The notes beneath the pieces are model-generated. The model was not told the origin of the DNA and ran no database searches. It saw only the letters and a program-made list of their open reading frames with translations. From Elusimicrobiota bacterium (lineage in GTDB: Bacteria > Elusimicrobiota > UBA8919), in contig JBFLWK010000011.1 of the NCBI GenBank assembly GCA_040757695.1, positions 1 to 57,651 on the forward strand: a stretch of DNA of 57,651 bases, given 5' to 3'. Numbering within the stretch: position 1 is the stretch's first letter; every line of letters starts with the position of its first letter. A program made the position numbers and the translations under genes. Positions 1-9,318 of this stretch are shown here, in pieces.

Positions 1-36
1 TTCAAAATTCAAAGAGCGATTTTAAAGGTCAAACCT

Positions 37-1698
37 TTAATTTGAGTGAATTTGCAAATATATTTTATAGTGGCTCCGACGAGCTATCTCAAAAAAATAG
101 TGTTTATAGCCGTTTTTCAGGTCGATATCTCTATCTTTTTTTACTGATTTCTCTATAATGTTACCAAGGTTCGGAATAAGAGGAAGAAATATTTCTTTTG
201 GTTTAAGTCCACTCCATTCTCTGCTGACCTTGTAATATGGTTTATCAAAAAGATTAAAGAATTTTTCCCAGTAACTGAACATACACAAATAATCAATTTG
301 GAATATTGGTCTGAATGGGATTGTAAGGATTTTTGCTGTCAGTGAAGGTTCCCGCCCTGCAAGAACCGCTAACTCATATTTTGGGAAAAAACAAAGAAGG
401 CCATCTAAAAATTCTATCTCAAATGCACGTTCTGCAAGGAATGCTTTTCTAACTACTATGGTCTTTTGTTGTTTGTAGGAATCTAATTCTGATATTAGTT
501 TATCATATTCTTGATTACTGATTTTTTCGCCTGCGATTATTGTTCTTAAAGTTCTTACAGAAATATTAGAATTCGCAACAGAAATCATTGCTGAAATCAA
601 GAATGGTTGTTGTAAGTATAGATTATTCAGTTTCATACTTGTTTTATAATCATCAAGTGCCTGTTTAATTCTACCATCGTGTTTATACAAAAGTGCCCGG
701 CACATAAGAAGTTTATTTCTACTTATATCTTCACTATAACGAGGTATTTTTATTGCCGGTCCTTTTGTATAATCAGTATTAAACCTAAGATATTTTCTTA
801 GAGACGCTTTCTGCAAAATATCCAACTCTTTTTTGTTTTTTGTAACAACATTTCTAATGAGTTGGACATCTTGTGCATTAAGAACTACTACAGAGGTAGA
901 ACTTGTTGCACCTATTATATCTACAATTTTTTTCTTTTCTTGTTCTGTCCATACAATTTTTTCATATTTTATAGACGGTGTTAACTCAGAGAGGTCAAAA
1001 AGAAAAATATCAGCATTCTCATTATCAGGCACTTCAGGTGGAGCAAGTTCTTTCATACTTGTTGGTTGTCCAGCAGCTTTGATTTTTTGTATCTCTTTTC
1101 TTATCTTTATACTGAAAACAAAATTCAAAATACCATATACCACAACCACAAAAACTAAAACTACTACTCCCAAAATTTTTAATCCTTTTTTAGAAAATAA
1201 TTTTAACGATACTCCCAAACCAATAAAACTACCGCCTATCATTCCACCTATTGCAGTTGAAACGACTGTTTCTAAACCTATCAGTCCTCCTATTAAACCA
1301 CCTATCCCACCACCTAACAAACCAAATACTATCATTAGTATTGTTTTAGTGATAGATCTCCTGGTAATACCTAATCCTAATCCAATAAAAGCACCAATCA
1401 TTGCACCGGCTATCATCACGCCTATAGGGTGTGCAATCTTTGCTGTGCATATTGTCATCAGTCCACCAAGAAATCCAAATACTGTTCCCCAGAGCAATTC
1501 GCGTTTAGACTTTCTGGCGATACCGATTCCTAAGCCAATAGCAGTGCCACATATCGCAAAACCTATTACTCCAGATACCAGCCATCCTGCTAATTTAAGT
1601 GTGATATCTGCTGACAGTTTACCTATCACTCCACCTATTGCACCGCCAATTGCACTACCTATAATTTCCATTGGAAACTTTGTTTTCGTATCTTCCAT
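37..1698 (-). CDS. Glycine-zipper multi-pass membrane protein, function unknown
   Basis: I do not recognise a named family. Residues 1-200 are hydrophobic and very rich in Gly/Ala/Ile, with GxxxG-type spacing, and appear to hold three tandem units of about 50 residues. Each unit contains an IGLG(I/L/V) stretch followed by a short basic loop (ARKSKR, TRRS, LFSKKG). Residues 173-196 form a last membrane helix. Residues 200-553 are soluble, start with a KIKAAGQPTSMKELAPP linker and look mostly helical. The ATG at 1698 has AAGGGG a few bases upstream. The gene lies downstream of the fumarase gene after about 110 bases, so it may not belong to that operon. The internal repeat suggests a self-associating membrane domain; that is inference. 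Confidence 0.75.
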   Translation of the reverse strand: MEDTKTKFPMEIIGSAIGGAIGGVIGKLSADITLKLAGWLVSGVIGFAICGTAIGLGIGIARKSKRELLWGTVFGFLGGLMTICTAKIAHPIGVMIAGAMIGAFIGLGLGITRRSITKTILMIVFGLLGGGIGGLIGGLIGLETVVSTAIGGMIGGSFIGLGVSLKLFSKKGLKILGVVVLVFVVVVYGILNFVFSIKIRKEIQKIKAAGQPTSMKELAPPEVPDNENADIFLFDLSELTPSIKYEKIVWTEQEKKKIVDIIGATSSTSVVVLNAQDVQLIRNVVTKNKKELDILQKASLRKYLRFNTDYTKGPAIKIPRYSEDISRNKLLMCRALLYKHDGRIKQALDDYKTSMKLNNLYLQQPFLISAMISVANSNISVRTLRTIIAGEKISNQEYDKLISELDSYKQQKTIVVRKAFLAERAFEIEFLDGLLCFFPKYELAVLAGREPSLTAKILTIPFRPIFQIDYLCMFSYWEKFFNLFDKPYYKVSREWSGLKPKEIFLPLIPNLGNIIEKSVKKDRDIDLKNGYKHYFFEIARRSHYKIYLQIHSN

Positions 1699-1806
1699 AG
1701 CATTCCCCTTAATTTTGGAATCCCAATCAATATATCAATTCTTTTTAAAATATCATATTTTGCCTTGCTCATTAAAACTTTTCATGTTGTCGCTAACGCG
1801 GAAACA

Positions 1807-2649
1807 TTAAATTACAACTGTATATCGTCTACAGGCATGGCATTGGATATTTACAGCAACAGGGATTGCTGTTATATGACACGGATATGTTTCTATCAAA
1901 ACAGCAAGTGCTGTGATTCTGCCACCGAGACCCTGTGGACCGATTCCGAGATTATTTATTTTTTCTAAAAGTTCTTTCTCTAAATCAGCGTATAATTTAT
2001 TAGGATGAGAAGAATCTAATGGTCGCAATAATGCTTTTTTGGCAAGATATGTCACCATATCAAAACTGCCACCGATACCAACACCTACAACAATCGGTGG
2101 ACAAGGGTTGGAGCCAGCTTTTTTTACAACATCTATTACAAACTTTTTTACTCCTTCAACTCCTGCTGATGGCGGAAGCATCGCTACCTGTGACATATTT
2201 TCAGACCCACCACCTTTAGGTAACACAGTAATTTTCAGTTTGTCCCCAGCAACAATTTCTGTATGAATCATCGCAGGTGTATTATCATTTGTATTTTTTC
2301 TTACAAGCGGGTCGGAAACAACCGATTTTCTCAAATAGCCTTCTGTATACCCTTCCCGCACACCTTGATTGATTGCATCATTTAGATTCCCACCAGTAAT
2401 ATGCATCTCCTGACCTATTTCAACAAAAATACAAGCAAGTCCTGTATCCTGACACATCGGTATTCTCTCTTCCTCAGCGATTCTATTATTTTCCATTATT
2501 TGTTTGAGATCTTCTTTACCGACGGACGATTCTTCTGTTAATTCTGCTTCCTTTAATTTTTGCCATACATCATCAGGTAAAATAAAATTTGCATCCTGAC
2601 AGATTTTTTTTACTGCTTTTGTGATTTCTTTAACATTTATTTCTCGCAT
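1807..2649 (-). CDS. Class I fumarate hydratase, alpha (N-terminal) subunit
   Basis: Catalyses fumarate/malate interconversion as the catalytic half of two-subunit, iron-sulfur class I hydro-lyases (fumarase or L(+)-tartrate dehydratase type). The 280 residues match the usual alpha-subunit length. Three cysteines expected to bind the 4Fe-4S cluster are visible: C66 in PMCQDTG, C183 in NPCPP and C270 in NIQCHA. The GIGGSFD and ETYPCHITAIPVAVNIQ stretches are typical. The beta subunit, usually encoded just downstream, is missing: the next gene is an unrelated membrane protein. Lying beside lactate and methylmalonyl-CoA genes, it fits a succinate/propionate route. Tartrate dehydratase alpha is the main alternative. 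Confidence 0.93.
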   Translation of the reverse strand: MREINVKEITKAVKKICQDANFILPDDVWQKLKEAELTEESSVGKEDLKQIMENNRIAEEERIPMCQDTGLACIFVEIGQEMHITGGNLNDAINQGVREGYTEGYLRKSVVSDPLVRKNTNDNTPAMIHTEIVAGDKLKITVLPKGGGSENMSQVAMLPPSAGVEGVKKFVIDVVKKAGSNPCPPIVVGVGIGGSFDMVTYLAKKALLRPLDSSHPNKLYADLEKELLEKINNLGIGPQGLGGRITALAVLIETYPCHITAIPVAVNIQCHACRRYTVVI

Positions 2650-2658
2650 AATAATTCC

Positions 2659-2756
2659 ATTCGCTTCGCTTCACCCCGACTGAAGTCGGGGCTACATTAT
2701 TGTTTGATGCATCGGGCATAACCAGATGGGTTGAAACCCATCTATGCCCTCGCATC
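2659..2756. repeat. Intergenic palindromes between fumarase and FAD dehydrogenase genes
   Basis: Two strong inverted repeats fill this gap. At 2674-2691 CCCCGACT and AGTCGGGG flank a 2-base centre GA. At 2706-2756 a nested hairpin has arms GATGC/GCATC, then GGGCAT/ATGCCC, then AGATGGGTT/AACCCATCT around another GA centre. ATTCGCTTCGCT at 2659-2670 is the start of a dispersed repeat also found inside the LarA gene. The nested hairpin is followed by TTTT on the plus strand, but no plus-strand gene uses it. The pieces look like mobile repeat remnants rather than a dedicated terminator. Confidence 0.8.
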
Positions 2757-2791
2757 TTTTTATCACCCAAATGAATTCGGAGAAAACAATT

Positions 2792-4369
2792 CTATTCACT
2801 TAAAAATGATTCGGGAAAAATATTGCCTCTGTTTAATATACACTTCGGGTCAAGTAATTTTTTTATTTCAACCATCTGTCTTAATCCGTTTCTTCCATAC
2901 ATTACTTCCAAATATGGGATTTTGATTTTGCCAACACCGTGCTCGGCAGATATTGTGCCACCTAATGAAACCGCCTTCTTAGCAAAATCTAAATGAAGTT
3001 CTTTTGCCTGTTCAAATTCTTCAGTGTTTCTTGGTAAGATATTCATATGTAGATGACTTTCGCCGATGTGTCCGAAAAGTGTGTATATAAAACCTGACGG
3101 GACTAATTTTGATTTGTAATACTCAATCATTTCCAGTAATTTATTTTCAGGCACTGCAATATCTGCAGAAATTTTATGTAGTGCTGGGTAATTTCTTTTA
3201 TTTCTGGCAATTGTTTCATTTATACCTTCGGGTAAGGCGTGTCTCATCGCTCTGATTTTTAATTTGTCTTTTTCTTCAAGTGCAGCAAGCGCGGTATCTA
3301 TTGACGATTTATTATTTACAAGCAGTTTATCAAGTGTAGTTGAAATTTGGTCAAGTGTTTCGTCGGTATATTCCAATTCTAAAAAAATGGCTGCATTTGT
3401 TTTTTGAGGAAAATCAGGCACAGCCAAGTTTACGCCTTCATCTTGTTTTTTTTCTCGTAAAATGTTCAAGCCACCTGAATCAAAATACTCAAAAACGAGT
3501 GCCGATGTAAGCATTTGCTTACATTTGAAAAAAAAGTTTAGTGCATTCTGTTCTTCAGGAAAAAAGGCAATGATTGACATTATATTTTCAGGTTTTTTTG
3601 TCAGTGCGACTTCTACTTCTGTAATTACTCCGAGTGTGCCTTCAGAACCAATAAAAAGATCTATCAAGTCCATTTCAGGTTTTGCATAATAGCCCGACGC
3701 ATTTTTTACATCAGGCATTTTATAGGTTGGTATTTTAACAACAACTCTTTCCTCATTGCTAAATACAATTTCAAGTTGATTATTCTCAGCAAAAATTTTG
3801 CCACGCTCAATTTCAAGCACTTCGCCGTTTGAAAGAACAACTCTCAACGATCTTATCCATTTTCTTGTCGGACCGTATTTAAAACTTCTTTCTCCAGATG
3901 CATTTGTAGAAACTGTTCCGCCAATACGTGCGCTTGTTTCAGTAACATCTACTGGATAAAAACAACCGCCTGTAATACTTTGGCTTTCCTTGTGAAGATT
4001 CTCCAGCACAACACCTGCCTGACATTTAACCCATATTTCGTCACCGACATATCTATGTCCAAGTATTTTATCCATTTTTTCAACTGTCAGAAGCGCACCT
4101 GATTTCGGTATAGCACCACCAACAACACCAGTTCTGCCGTTAGAGATTGTAACTGGTATATTTTTTTCAGACATATTTTTCAAAAAATCAGATACCTGTT
4201 TTTCCGTCTCTGCAAATACTAAATACTGAATCTCTCCTGCTGAAAGTTTAGACTCGTCTTGCAGATAAACGAAGTAACCTTCCAAAATTTTTTCCTTCCC
4301 TTCAATAATCTGCATCGGCTTTTGTTGGGCTGTGTCCTGTCTCAGTTTAATTGCGGATATCTTATTCAT
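2792..4369 (-). CDS. GlcD-type FAD-linked oxidase (lactate/glycolate dehydrogenase family)
   Basis: Oxidises a 2-hydroxy acid such as D-lactate or glycolate with FAD. The FAD-binding (PCMH) domain spans about residues 60-260, with VSTNASGERSFKYGPTR and GSEGTLGVITEVEV. The C-terminal oxidase domain contains FGHIGESHLHMNILP and the closing AEHGVGK signature. At 525 residues it is longer than GlcD (about 460-480), mainly at the N-terminus. The LarA-type racemase gene lies 12 bases upstream and ends just before this start, so the pair could make D-lactate and oxidise it to pyruvate. A palindrome lies inside the reading frame at 3506-3523. Substrate is not fixed by sequence. Confidence 0.9.
   Translation of the reverse strand: MNKISAIKLRQDTAQQKPMQIIEGKEKILEGYFVYLQDESKLSAGEIQYLVFAETEKQVSDFLKNMSEKNIPVTISNGRTGVVGGAIPKSGALLTVEKMDKILGHRYVGDEIWVKCQAGVVLENLHKESQSITGGCFYPVDVTETSARIGGTVSTNASGERSFKYGPTRKWIRSLRVVLSNGEVLEIERGKIFAENNQLEIVFSNEERVVVKIPTYKMPDVKNASGYYAKPEMDLIDLFIGSEGTLGVITEVEVALTKKPENIMSIIAFFPEEQNALNFFFKCKQMLTSALVFEYFDSGGLNILREKKQDEGVNLAVPDFPQKTNAAIFLELEYTDETLDQISTTLDKLLVNNKSSIDTALAALEEKDKLKIRAMRHALPEGINETIARNKRNYPALHKISADIAVPENKLLEMIEYYKSKLVPSGFIYTLFGHIGESHLHMNILPRNTEEFEQAKELHLDFAKKAVSLGGTISAEHGVGKIKIPYLEVMYGRNGLRQMVEIKKLLDPKCILNRGNIFPESFLSE
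3506..3523. repeat. Palindrome inside the FAD dehydrogenase reading frame
   Basis: TGTAAGCA and TGCTTACA flank a TT centre: 8-bp perfect arms with a 2-base centre, the same design as the intergenic palindromes. It is read in frame and encodes KCKQM in the oxidase domain. It does not interrupt the protein. Confidence 0.7.
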
Positions 4370-4381
4370 AAAGTATGTTCC

Positions 4382-5788
4382 CTATTCCAACGGCTTAACC
4401 AGATATCCCGGGTTGTTCAGCACAGTAATTGTTTTGTTTTGTAGATATTTTTGAACCCATGTGTTGAGTCGTTCCTGCGGTGATTGAGTATTTTTTCCCC
4501 AGAATAGAAACGGTAAAAGATGATAATCGCTTTCAGGGATGCCATCTTGTATAATATGCAAATTACCCCAGCCGAGATAATTCAGTATTTGGAAAATGTC
4601 AACCGGTTTCTGTTTACCGATTTTGTAATCCGCACTTACAACCTCAACGACTTTTGTTAGCGCTTTTTTGATTCTATTCGCTTCGCTCACCCTACATTTA
4701 TCATCGTGTTTATTTAATTCATCCATCCCGATTTTCATCAGATTTTTGAACTCCTCATTACCCCAACTCTGATTACAGGGTGCGACTACTAATATCGTCC
4801 CGCCTTTTTTTACCGCTCTATATGCTGCGTGGGTTGCTTTACCCATCTGATAGAGATTCACACCCCATGCACTTGCGCCAGCAATAATAATATCCGCCTG
4901 TTTTTCAGTATAAACCGTCCATACATTTTTCAGCACCTCTGCGGCACGACGATGCGCTTCAAACAGTTCGCCGCCTTCTAAATAAACCAAATCGTCTTCA
5001 GTATCTATGATTGATACGATTGTATAGACCTGTTTTCCCTGCTTTCGCAGTGATTCCAAAATTGTTTTAACAATTCTTACTTTTGTCTCAAAAACAGGAT
5101 TTTTATCCATAATTCCAAGCCCGACATTTTTAGCAAAACCTTCAGGCCCGAACATTTGCAAGTGCTCATATCTGATGGTATCCATATCACATACACCAGG
5201 ACAGAATGATTTTGGACCACCTGCGACACCAGCGAAATAATGGTTTTCCACATCGGTTAACGGGATTATTATGTCAGAATTATACACCACTGAATCAATT
5301 TTTATTTTTTGGCCATTCAGTTCGCCAACCTCAATATTGTTTTCTTTGCATTTATGGATTACATAATTGACTTTGCCGAACATTTGTTCGCCTAAAATTT
5401 TTTTAAGTTCATCATCCGTAGGCGGTCTGTGTGTTCCAGTTGCAATAACAACCTTTATTTTAGTAAGTGGTAAGTGGTAAGTAGTAAGTAGTAAGTCAAC
5501 AAGTATTGGTAGGAGCAGTCGTGTATGAATGTTTGGTCTATCGTGGTCATCGGTAATAATACAAATATCACCATCTTTATAGTTTTCTTTGATAAGAGAA
5601 CTTAATGGTTTCTGTTTGCCAATTGGTTTTTCAAGTGCAGAGAGCAATTTCTCTTTGACATTTTTTATCACAGGTAGTTTTTGTGGAAGAATTAACGGTA
5701 GAAACTTTTTTTCGTCAATCGTTTTTTGTGGAATGAAATCACGGAGAACTTGCGCGCCATAATTTAATACAATCTCATTAGATAACAT
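4382..5788 (-). CDS. larA: LarA-type nickel-dependent lactate racemase homologue
   Basis: Member of the LarA family (DUF2088). Lactobacillus LarA interconverts D- and L-lactate with a nickel-pincer nucleotide cofactor. The LarA residues can be placed: GTHRP with H120, H183 in NHYFAG, K193 in GGPKS (matching the cofactor-binding Lys184) and H209 (matching the Ni ligand His200). The K193 to H209 spacing of 16 equals the LarA spacing. The protein is 468 residues versus about 424. Two repeat-derived stretches add unusual sequence: residues 97-110 (LLLTTYHLPLTK region, from a 7-bp tandem repeat) and about 365-373 (CRVSEANRI). The start overlaps the CoA-transferase stop by 11 bases. No larB, larC or larE is in the window. 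Other LarA-family substrates are possible. Confidence 0.85.
   Translation of the reverse strand: MLSNEIVLNYGAQVLRDFIPQKTIDEKKFLPLILPQKLPVIKNVKEKLLSALEKPIGKQKPLSSLIKENYKDGDICIITDDHDRPNIHTRLLLPILVDLLLTTYHLPLTKIKVVIATGTHRPPTDDELKKILGEQMFGKVNYVIHKCKENNIEVGELNGQKIKIDSVVYNSDIIIPLTDVENHYFAGVAGGPKSFCPGVCDMDTIRYEHLQMFGPEGFAKNVGLGIMDKNPVFETKVRIVKTILESLRKQGKQVYTIVSIIDTEDDLVYLEGGELFEAHRRAAEVLKNVWTVYTEKQADIIIAGASAWGVNLYQMGKATHAAYRAVKKGGTILVVAPCNQSWGNEEFKNLMKIGMDELNKHDDKCRVSEANRIKKALTKVVEVVSADYKIGKQKPVDIFQILNYLGWGNLHIIQDGIPESDYHLLPFLFWGKNTQSPQERLNTWVQKYLQNKTITVLNNPGYLVKPLE
4675..4696. repeat. Dispersed repeat read in frame in larA
   Basis: The sequence around ATTCGCTTCGCTCACC matches the ATTCGCTTCGCTTCACC found between genes at 2659-2675. 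On the coding strand it is read as CRVSEANRI, about residues 365-373 of the racemase homologue. This hydrophilic stretch looks foreign to the family. Confidence 0.7.
5464..5498. repeat. 7-bp tandem repeat (five units) inside larA
   Basis: Plus-strand units are taagtgg, taagtgg, taagtag, taagtag, taagtca. On the coding strand they give the LLLTTYHLPLT peptide. Seven is not a multiple of three, so loss or gain of a unit would shift the reading frame. Confidence 0.85.
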
Positions 5789-6968
5789 TTTCTTTCCTCA
5801 AATTTTTTATAGTTTCATCATTATAGCCAATTATTTTTTTGAGAACTTCTTCTGTATGCTCGCCGAGCATTGGAGGCGGCATCTGCGGAGCGCCTTTTGT
5901 TTCAGATAGTTTTACAGGGATACCTGTGAGTTTTATTCTGCCTATTTTAGGATGCGGCATTTCTATTATCATATCTCTTGCTTTTGTTTGTGGATGTTCA
6001 ACAACTTTATCAATTGAAAGTATATCTCCTGCTGGGATACCGTTATCATCAAAAATTTTTAGCCACTCGTTAACGGTTTTTTTTATTATCACATTAGCGA
6101 TAATGTGAAATAACTCATCTCTATTTTTTACTCGTTCAGGATTGGTTAAAAATTTTACTTCGTTTTTTATATTTTGTAATCCAACTAAATCACAAAATTG
6201 CTGCCAGAGTTTGTCGTTACCAATAGCGATATTTATGTAGCCATCAGATGCTTGAAATGTCTCATATGGACAGATTGTTGGATGCTGATTGCCTTTTCGT
6301 TGAGGAATTTTTCCTGTGGTGAAATAAATCCCTGCCTGAAATGTTAAAAGTGAAATTTGTCCGTCAAGCATTGCGACATCTACATACTGACCTTTACCCG
6401 TTTTTTCTCTCGCTAAAAGCGCTAAAAGAATTCCCTGCACGGCATAGATACCGGAAAGCAAATCCGCTTGCGAAACTCCAACTTTATATGGTGAACCATC
6501 AGCAGGACCTGTTAAATCCATTATCCCACCCATACCTTGAACAACCAAATCATACCCGGGACGAAATTTTTCGGGACCTGTTTGACCAAAACCAGAAATT
6601 GAGCAGTAAATTATTTTAGAATTTATAGAACAAATGTCCAAATAACCGAATCCAAGTTTTTCAGCAGTTCCAGGTCGAAAATTCTCCAAAAAAACATCAC
6701 ACTTCGGAATCAAATCACGAATAATTTGTTTTCCTTTTTCTTCTTTAAGATTTATACAGACAGATTTTTTATTCCTGTTTATTGATAAAAAATATGCGGA
6801 CTCGCCTTCTATAAACGGCGGACCAAATGCGCGGGTGTCATCACCACCATCAGGATTTTCTATTTTTATGATTTCAGCACCGAAATCGCCAAGTATCATT
6901 GAGCAGTAAGGTCCTGCTAATACTCGCGATAAATCCAAAACTCTAATTCCGTCTAATGGTTTTGCCAT
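5778..6968 (-). CDS. CaiB/BaiF family III CoA-transferase
   Basis: Moves CoA between acids; family III enzymes act through an aspartyl-CoA intermediate. The catalytic aspartate falls at D169 in VSQADLLSG, the position of Asp169 in formyl-CoA transferase. Other family signs are LDLSRVLAGPYCSMILGDFGA at the start, ENFRPGTAEKLG and GQYVDVAMLDG. The 396 residues are standard. It follows the restriction cassette after 4 bases and overlaps larA. Near methylmalonyl-CoA genes it could transfer CoA between succinate, propionate or lactate-type acids, but sequence does not decide the substrate. Confidence 0.93.
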   Translation of the reverse strand: MAKPLDGIRVLDLSRVLAGPYCSMILGDFGAEIIKIENPDGGDDTRAFGPPFIEGESAYFLSINRNKKSVCINLKEEKGKQIIRDLIPKCDVFLENFRPGTAEKLGFGYLDICSINSKIIYCSISGFGQTGPEKFRPGYDLVVQGMGGIMDLTGPADGSPYKVGVSQADLLSGIYAVQGILLALLAREKTGKGQYVDVAMLDGQISLLTFQAGIYFTTGKIPQRKGNQHPTICPYETFQASDGYINIAIGNDKLWQQFCDLVGLQNIKNEVKFLTNPERVKNRDELFHIIANVIIKKTVNEWLKIFDDNGIPAGDILSIDKVVEHPQTKARDMIIEMPHPKIGRIKLTGIPVKLSETKGAPQMPPPMLGEHTEEVLKKIIGYNDETIKNLRKENVI

Positions 6969-6972
6969 AAAA

Positions 6973-7323
6973 TTATCTTTTTGTTACAATGACAAATGTC
7001 ATACTTCTACGTTTACACCAATTCTGTGCTGACTCATGCTTTCGTTTTGTGTCTGGGTTTTCCAAAAATTGTCCACCCTTTACTTCATGGAGTTCTTTCT
7101 TTCCATCAATTCTTTCAACTAAAAAATCAGGGCGATAGCCACGCACATTTCCTGCCTCAGTGACATATTGAATTACTATACCATGATTTTTTGTCCATTT
7201 TCTAACTGTTTTATCTTTTTCTAATTTTTTCATATATTCAAGTTCCCATATAGATTCATATCTCTCAACAGAATATGGGCTCTTTTTAGGATTTTCAAAA
7301 TCTCCTTTTTCACTTATTGGCAT
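6973..7323 (-). CDS. Small PD-(D/E)xK nuclease paired with the DEAD/DEAH helicase
   Basis: A 116-residue nuclease resembling TnsA-N or the nuclease tail of type III restriction subunits. Candidate catalytic residues are D66 (YRPDFLVE), E80 and K82 (ELHEVKGG), giving the PD...ExK pattern. The start overlaps the helicase stop by 14 bases, so the two are probably translated together and act as a split restriction (Res) subunit. Normal type III Res proteins carry helicase and nuclease in one chain of about 900-1000 residues. The CoA-transferase gene starts 4 bases downstream. Confidence 0.8.
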   Translation of the reverse strand: MPISEKGDFENPKKSPYSVERYESIWELEYMKKLEKDKTVRKWTKNHGIVIQYVTEAGNVRGYRPDFLVERIDGKKELHEVKGGQFLENPDTKRKHESAQNWCKRRSMTFVIVTKR

Positions 7324-9310
7324 AATTCAATTCCTTTTTGTATTTAACGATGCTTGTAACAAGTCCTGGCTTATCCTTAAAATTGTGAAACAGTGTGTGT
7401 CTATGATTTAATGCGTGTTTCATATTTTCTAATGTTGCGGTTCCAACAGTCTTGCCATCTAAAAATTTTTCTCTTATATGGTCCATTAGCACTCCATAGA
7501 AATATCCAAGTTCATCAGAACCGATACCTTCTTCAGCAAGTAAATCTGAACCAATATCGCGAATTGTCCCTTTTAGTTTTTCTCCCAAGATTATTTCATT
7601 GTTTTCTTCTGGTTTATTTCTTACTTCAGGTGAGAATCCCGGGGCTTCAATTAATTCAATAAAATTTGTCTCATCGGCAAGTTTTTGCCCGAGCACCTTT
7701 TCAATTTCTACTCTTGAAATCTCTACCTCAGGACCATACTCAAAACCTGCCAGTATTTCCTTCCAGTTAGGATAATCATCTTGAATTACTTCAATATTTT
7801 CCAAATCATCTAAAAAATTTGTATCTTCATCACCCGTCGGTTCTGGAATTTGTATCAATAAATCAGGATTAACTAAAATCTGCGGTTTCCTTTTTGGTGG
7901 TAAGTCATCTTCAATACCAAATAAAGTTCCTTGAACAATATCCTTTTTAACCTTTGCACCTACTATATCCCACAACCATTGATGGTCAAGTTTCTCATGG
8001 TCAACCATTGCACAGAATTCCTGAGTATCTTCTTCACGAACATTGAGACGAAGCCCTCTTCCAATTACTTGCTGTCCGTATACGCGTGACGAAAATTTTC
8101 TTAAAAGTAAAATCACACAAACTTCAGGAACATCCCATCCTTCTCTTAACATTAAAACACTCACAACCGCATCATAAGGACTATCCTTTTTACCTAATAT
8201 CCTTGCTGCTTCACGGTCTTCTTCATCAGATTTTTCTGTAACAAGCAGTGTTTTAACATTAAATTCCTTTTCTAACATATCTCTTGCTGATTCTGCATCT
8301 TTTATACAAATAGCAACTACAAACAGGATAGGTCTATATTTCCCACCAGCAAGAGTATCTGCTCTTCTTTTTTGTTCATCAAGTCTATCAAGGGCAATCT
8401 TTATTTGTTTTCTCATCGGGTCAGGGTCAGTTACCCATTGAGTTGAAGTTAAACCCTTTTCTATCTTTTCAAATTCCTCATCCATTTCATCAATAGTTCT
8501 TTTCTCACCTTTGTCACTTGTATAAGTCAATTGCACAAAACTTACTTTAGGTTGATATACAACAACACTTTTTATAATTGGTGGGACTTCCGCCTGCGCA
8601 TCTGCAATGGAATATTCAAAAATCATTTTTGAATCAGGTGTTTTTCCGTCAGCACGGTCTGGAGTTGCGGTTGTATCAAGTCGGAATTTTACTTTTTTTG
8701 ATAACAAATGAAGGACACTATCATATTCAGGTGCAGGTGTATTATGCGCTTCATCATTAAAAATTGCTATTTCTTCTACATAATTCATAATGTAAGCAAG
8801 ATTTCTCTTTCCATTTATATTTGATGGATAGAGTTGGTGAATATTCCCTAATATTATTCCATTTTCAAGAATACCTTGTGGTGCTGATCCGGGTTCCATC
8901 AGATGTAATCCCAAATCGTTGGTATAATGCTCACACCCGGATGGGAAAAAACCAAACTCACGGAAAACCTTTGTATTGCGGAAATCATATTCAAGACGGT
9001 CACGGACAATTGTATTGGGACATAAGACAAGGAATTTGTGTATATTATGACAGGTTTTTAGCCAAGATATTATTGCACCAATAATTGCTGTTTTTCCACC
9101 ACCCGTAACTATGTTTAATAAAACATTTCTCATTTGTAAAAGTTCATATACATAAATTGCACGGAAAATTGCTTCTTTTTGGTGGGCCCATAATTTTCCT
9201 AATGCTTTAAGATGTTCAAGGAAATCCCGGGTTAATGGACCAACATCCGGAAAATCCGCATCTTTCCATTGTCTAAAATCCTGCTCATATTTAGCAAATG
9301 AATTATACAT
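7310..9310 (-). CDS. DEAD/DEAH-box helicase, type III restriction Res-like
   Basis: Superfamily 2 ATPase/translocase of a restriction system. Visible motifs in order: Walker A TGGGKT (about 69-74), DEAH in FNDEAHNT (about 189), TATP in LDTTATPDR, and motif VI QQVIGRGLRL. It lacks the C-terminal nuclease domain, which is encoded by the overlapping downstream gene. The 666-residue length fits helicase alone. A PIN-domain gene ends 8 bases upstream, and the methyltransferase gene lies further upstream in the same direction. Confidence 0.9.
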   Translation of the reverse strand: MYNSFAKYEQDFRQWKDADFPDVGPLTRDFLEHLKALGKLWAHQKEAIFRAIYVYELLQMRNVLLNIVTGGGKTAIIGAIISWLKTCHNIHKFLVLCPNTIVRDRLEYDFRNTKVFREFGFFPSGCEHYTNDLGLHLMEPGSAPQGILENGIILGNIHQLYPSNINGKRNLAYIMNYVEEIAIFNDEAHNTPAPEYDSVLHLLSKKVKFRLDTTATPDRADGKTPDSKMIFEYSIADAQAEVPPIIKSVVVYQPKVSFVQLTYTSDKGEKRTIDEMDEEFEKIEKGLTSTQWVTDPDPMRKQIKIALDRLDEQKRRADTLAGGKYRPILFVVAICIKDAESARDMLEKEFNVKTLLVTEKSDEEDREAARILGKKDSPYDAVVSVLMLREGWDVPEVCVILLLRKFSSRVYGQQVIGRGLRLNVREEDTQEFCAMVDHEKLDHQWLWDIVGAKVKKDIVQGTLFGIEDDLPPKRKPQILVNPDLLIQIPEPTGDEDTNFLDDLENIEVIQDDYPNWKEILAGFEYGPEVEISRVEIEKVLGQKLADETNFIELIEAPGFSPEVRNKPEENNEIILGEKLKGTIRDIGSDLLAEEGIGSDELGYFYGVLMDHIREKFLDGKTVGTATLENMKHALNHRHTLFHNFKDKPGLVTSIVKYKKELNYANK

Positions 9311-9318
9311 ATTATCTT

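Noticed and set aside
833-1810. Long open frame on the plus strand (325 codons)
   Set aside because: It is antisense to the Gly/Ala-rich membrane protein and gives a Pro/Ile/Thr-rich chain with no domain; GC pattern fits a shadow.
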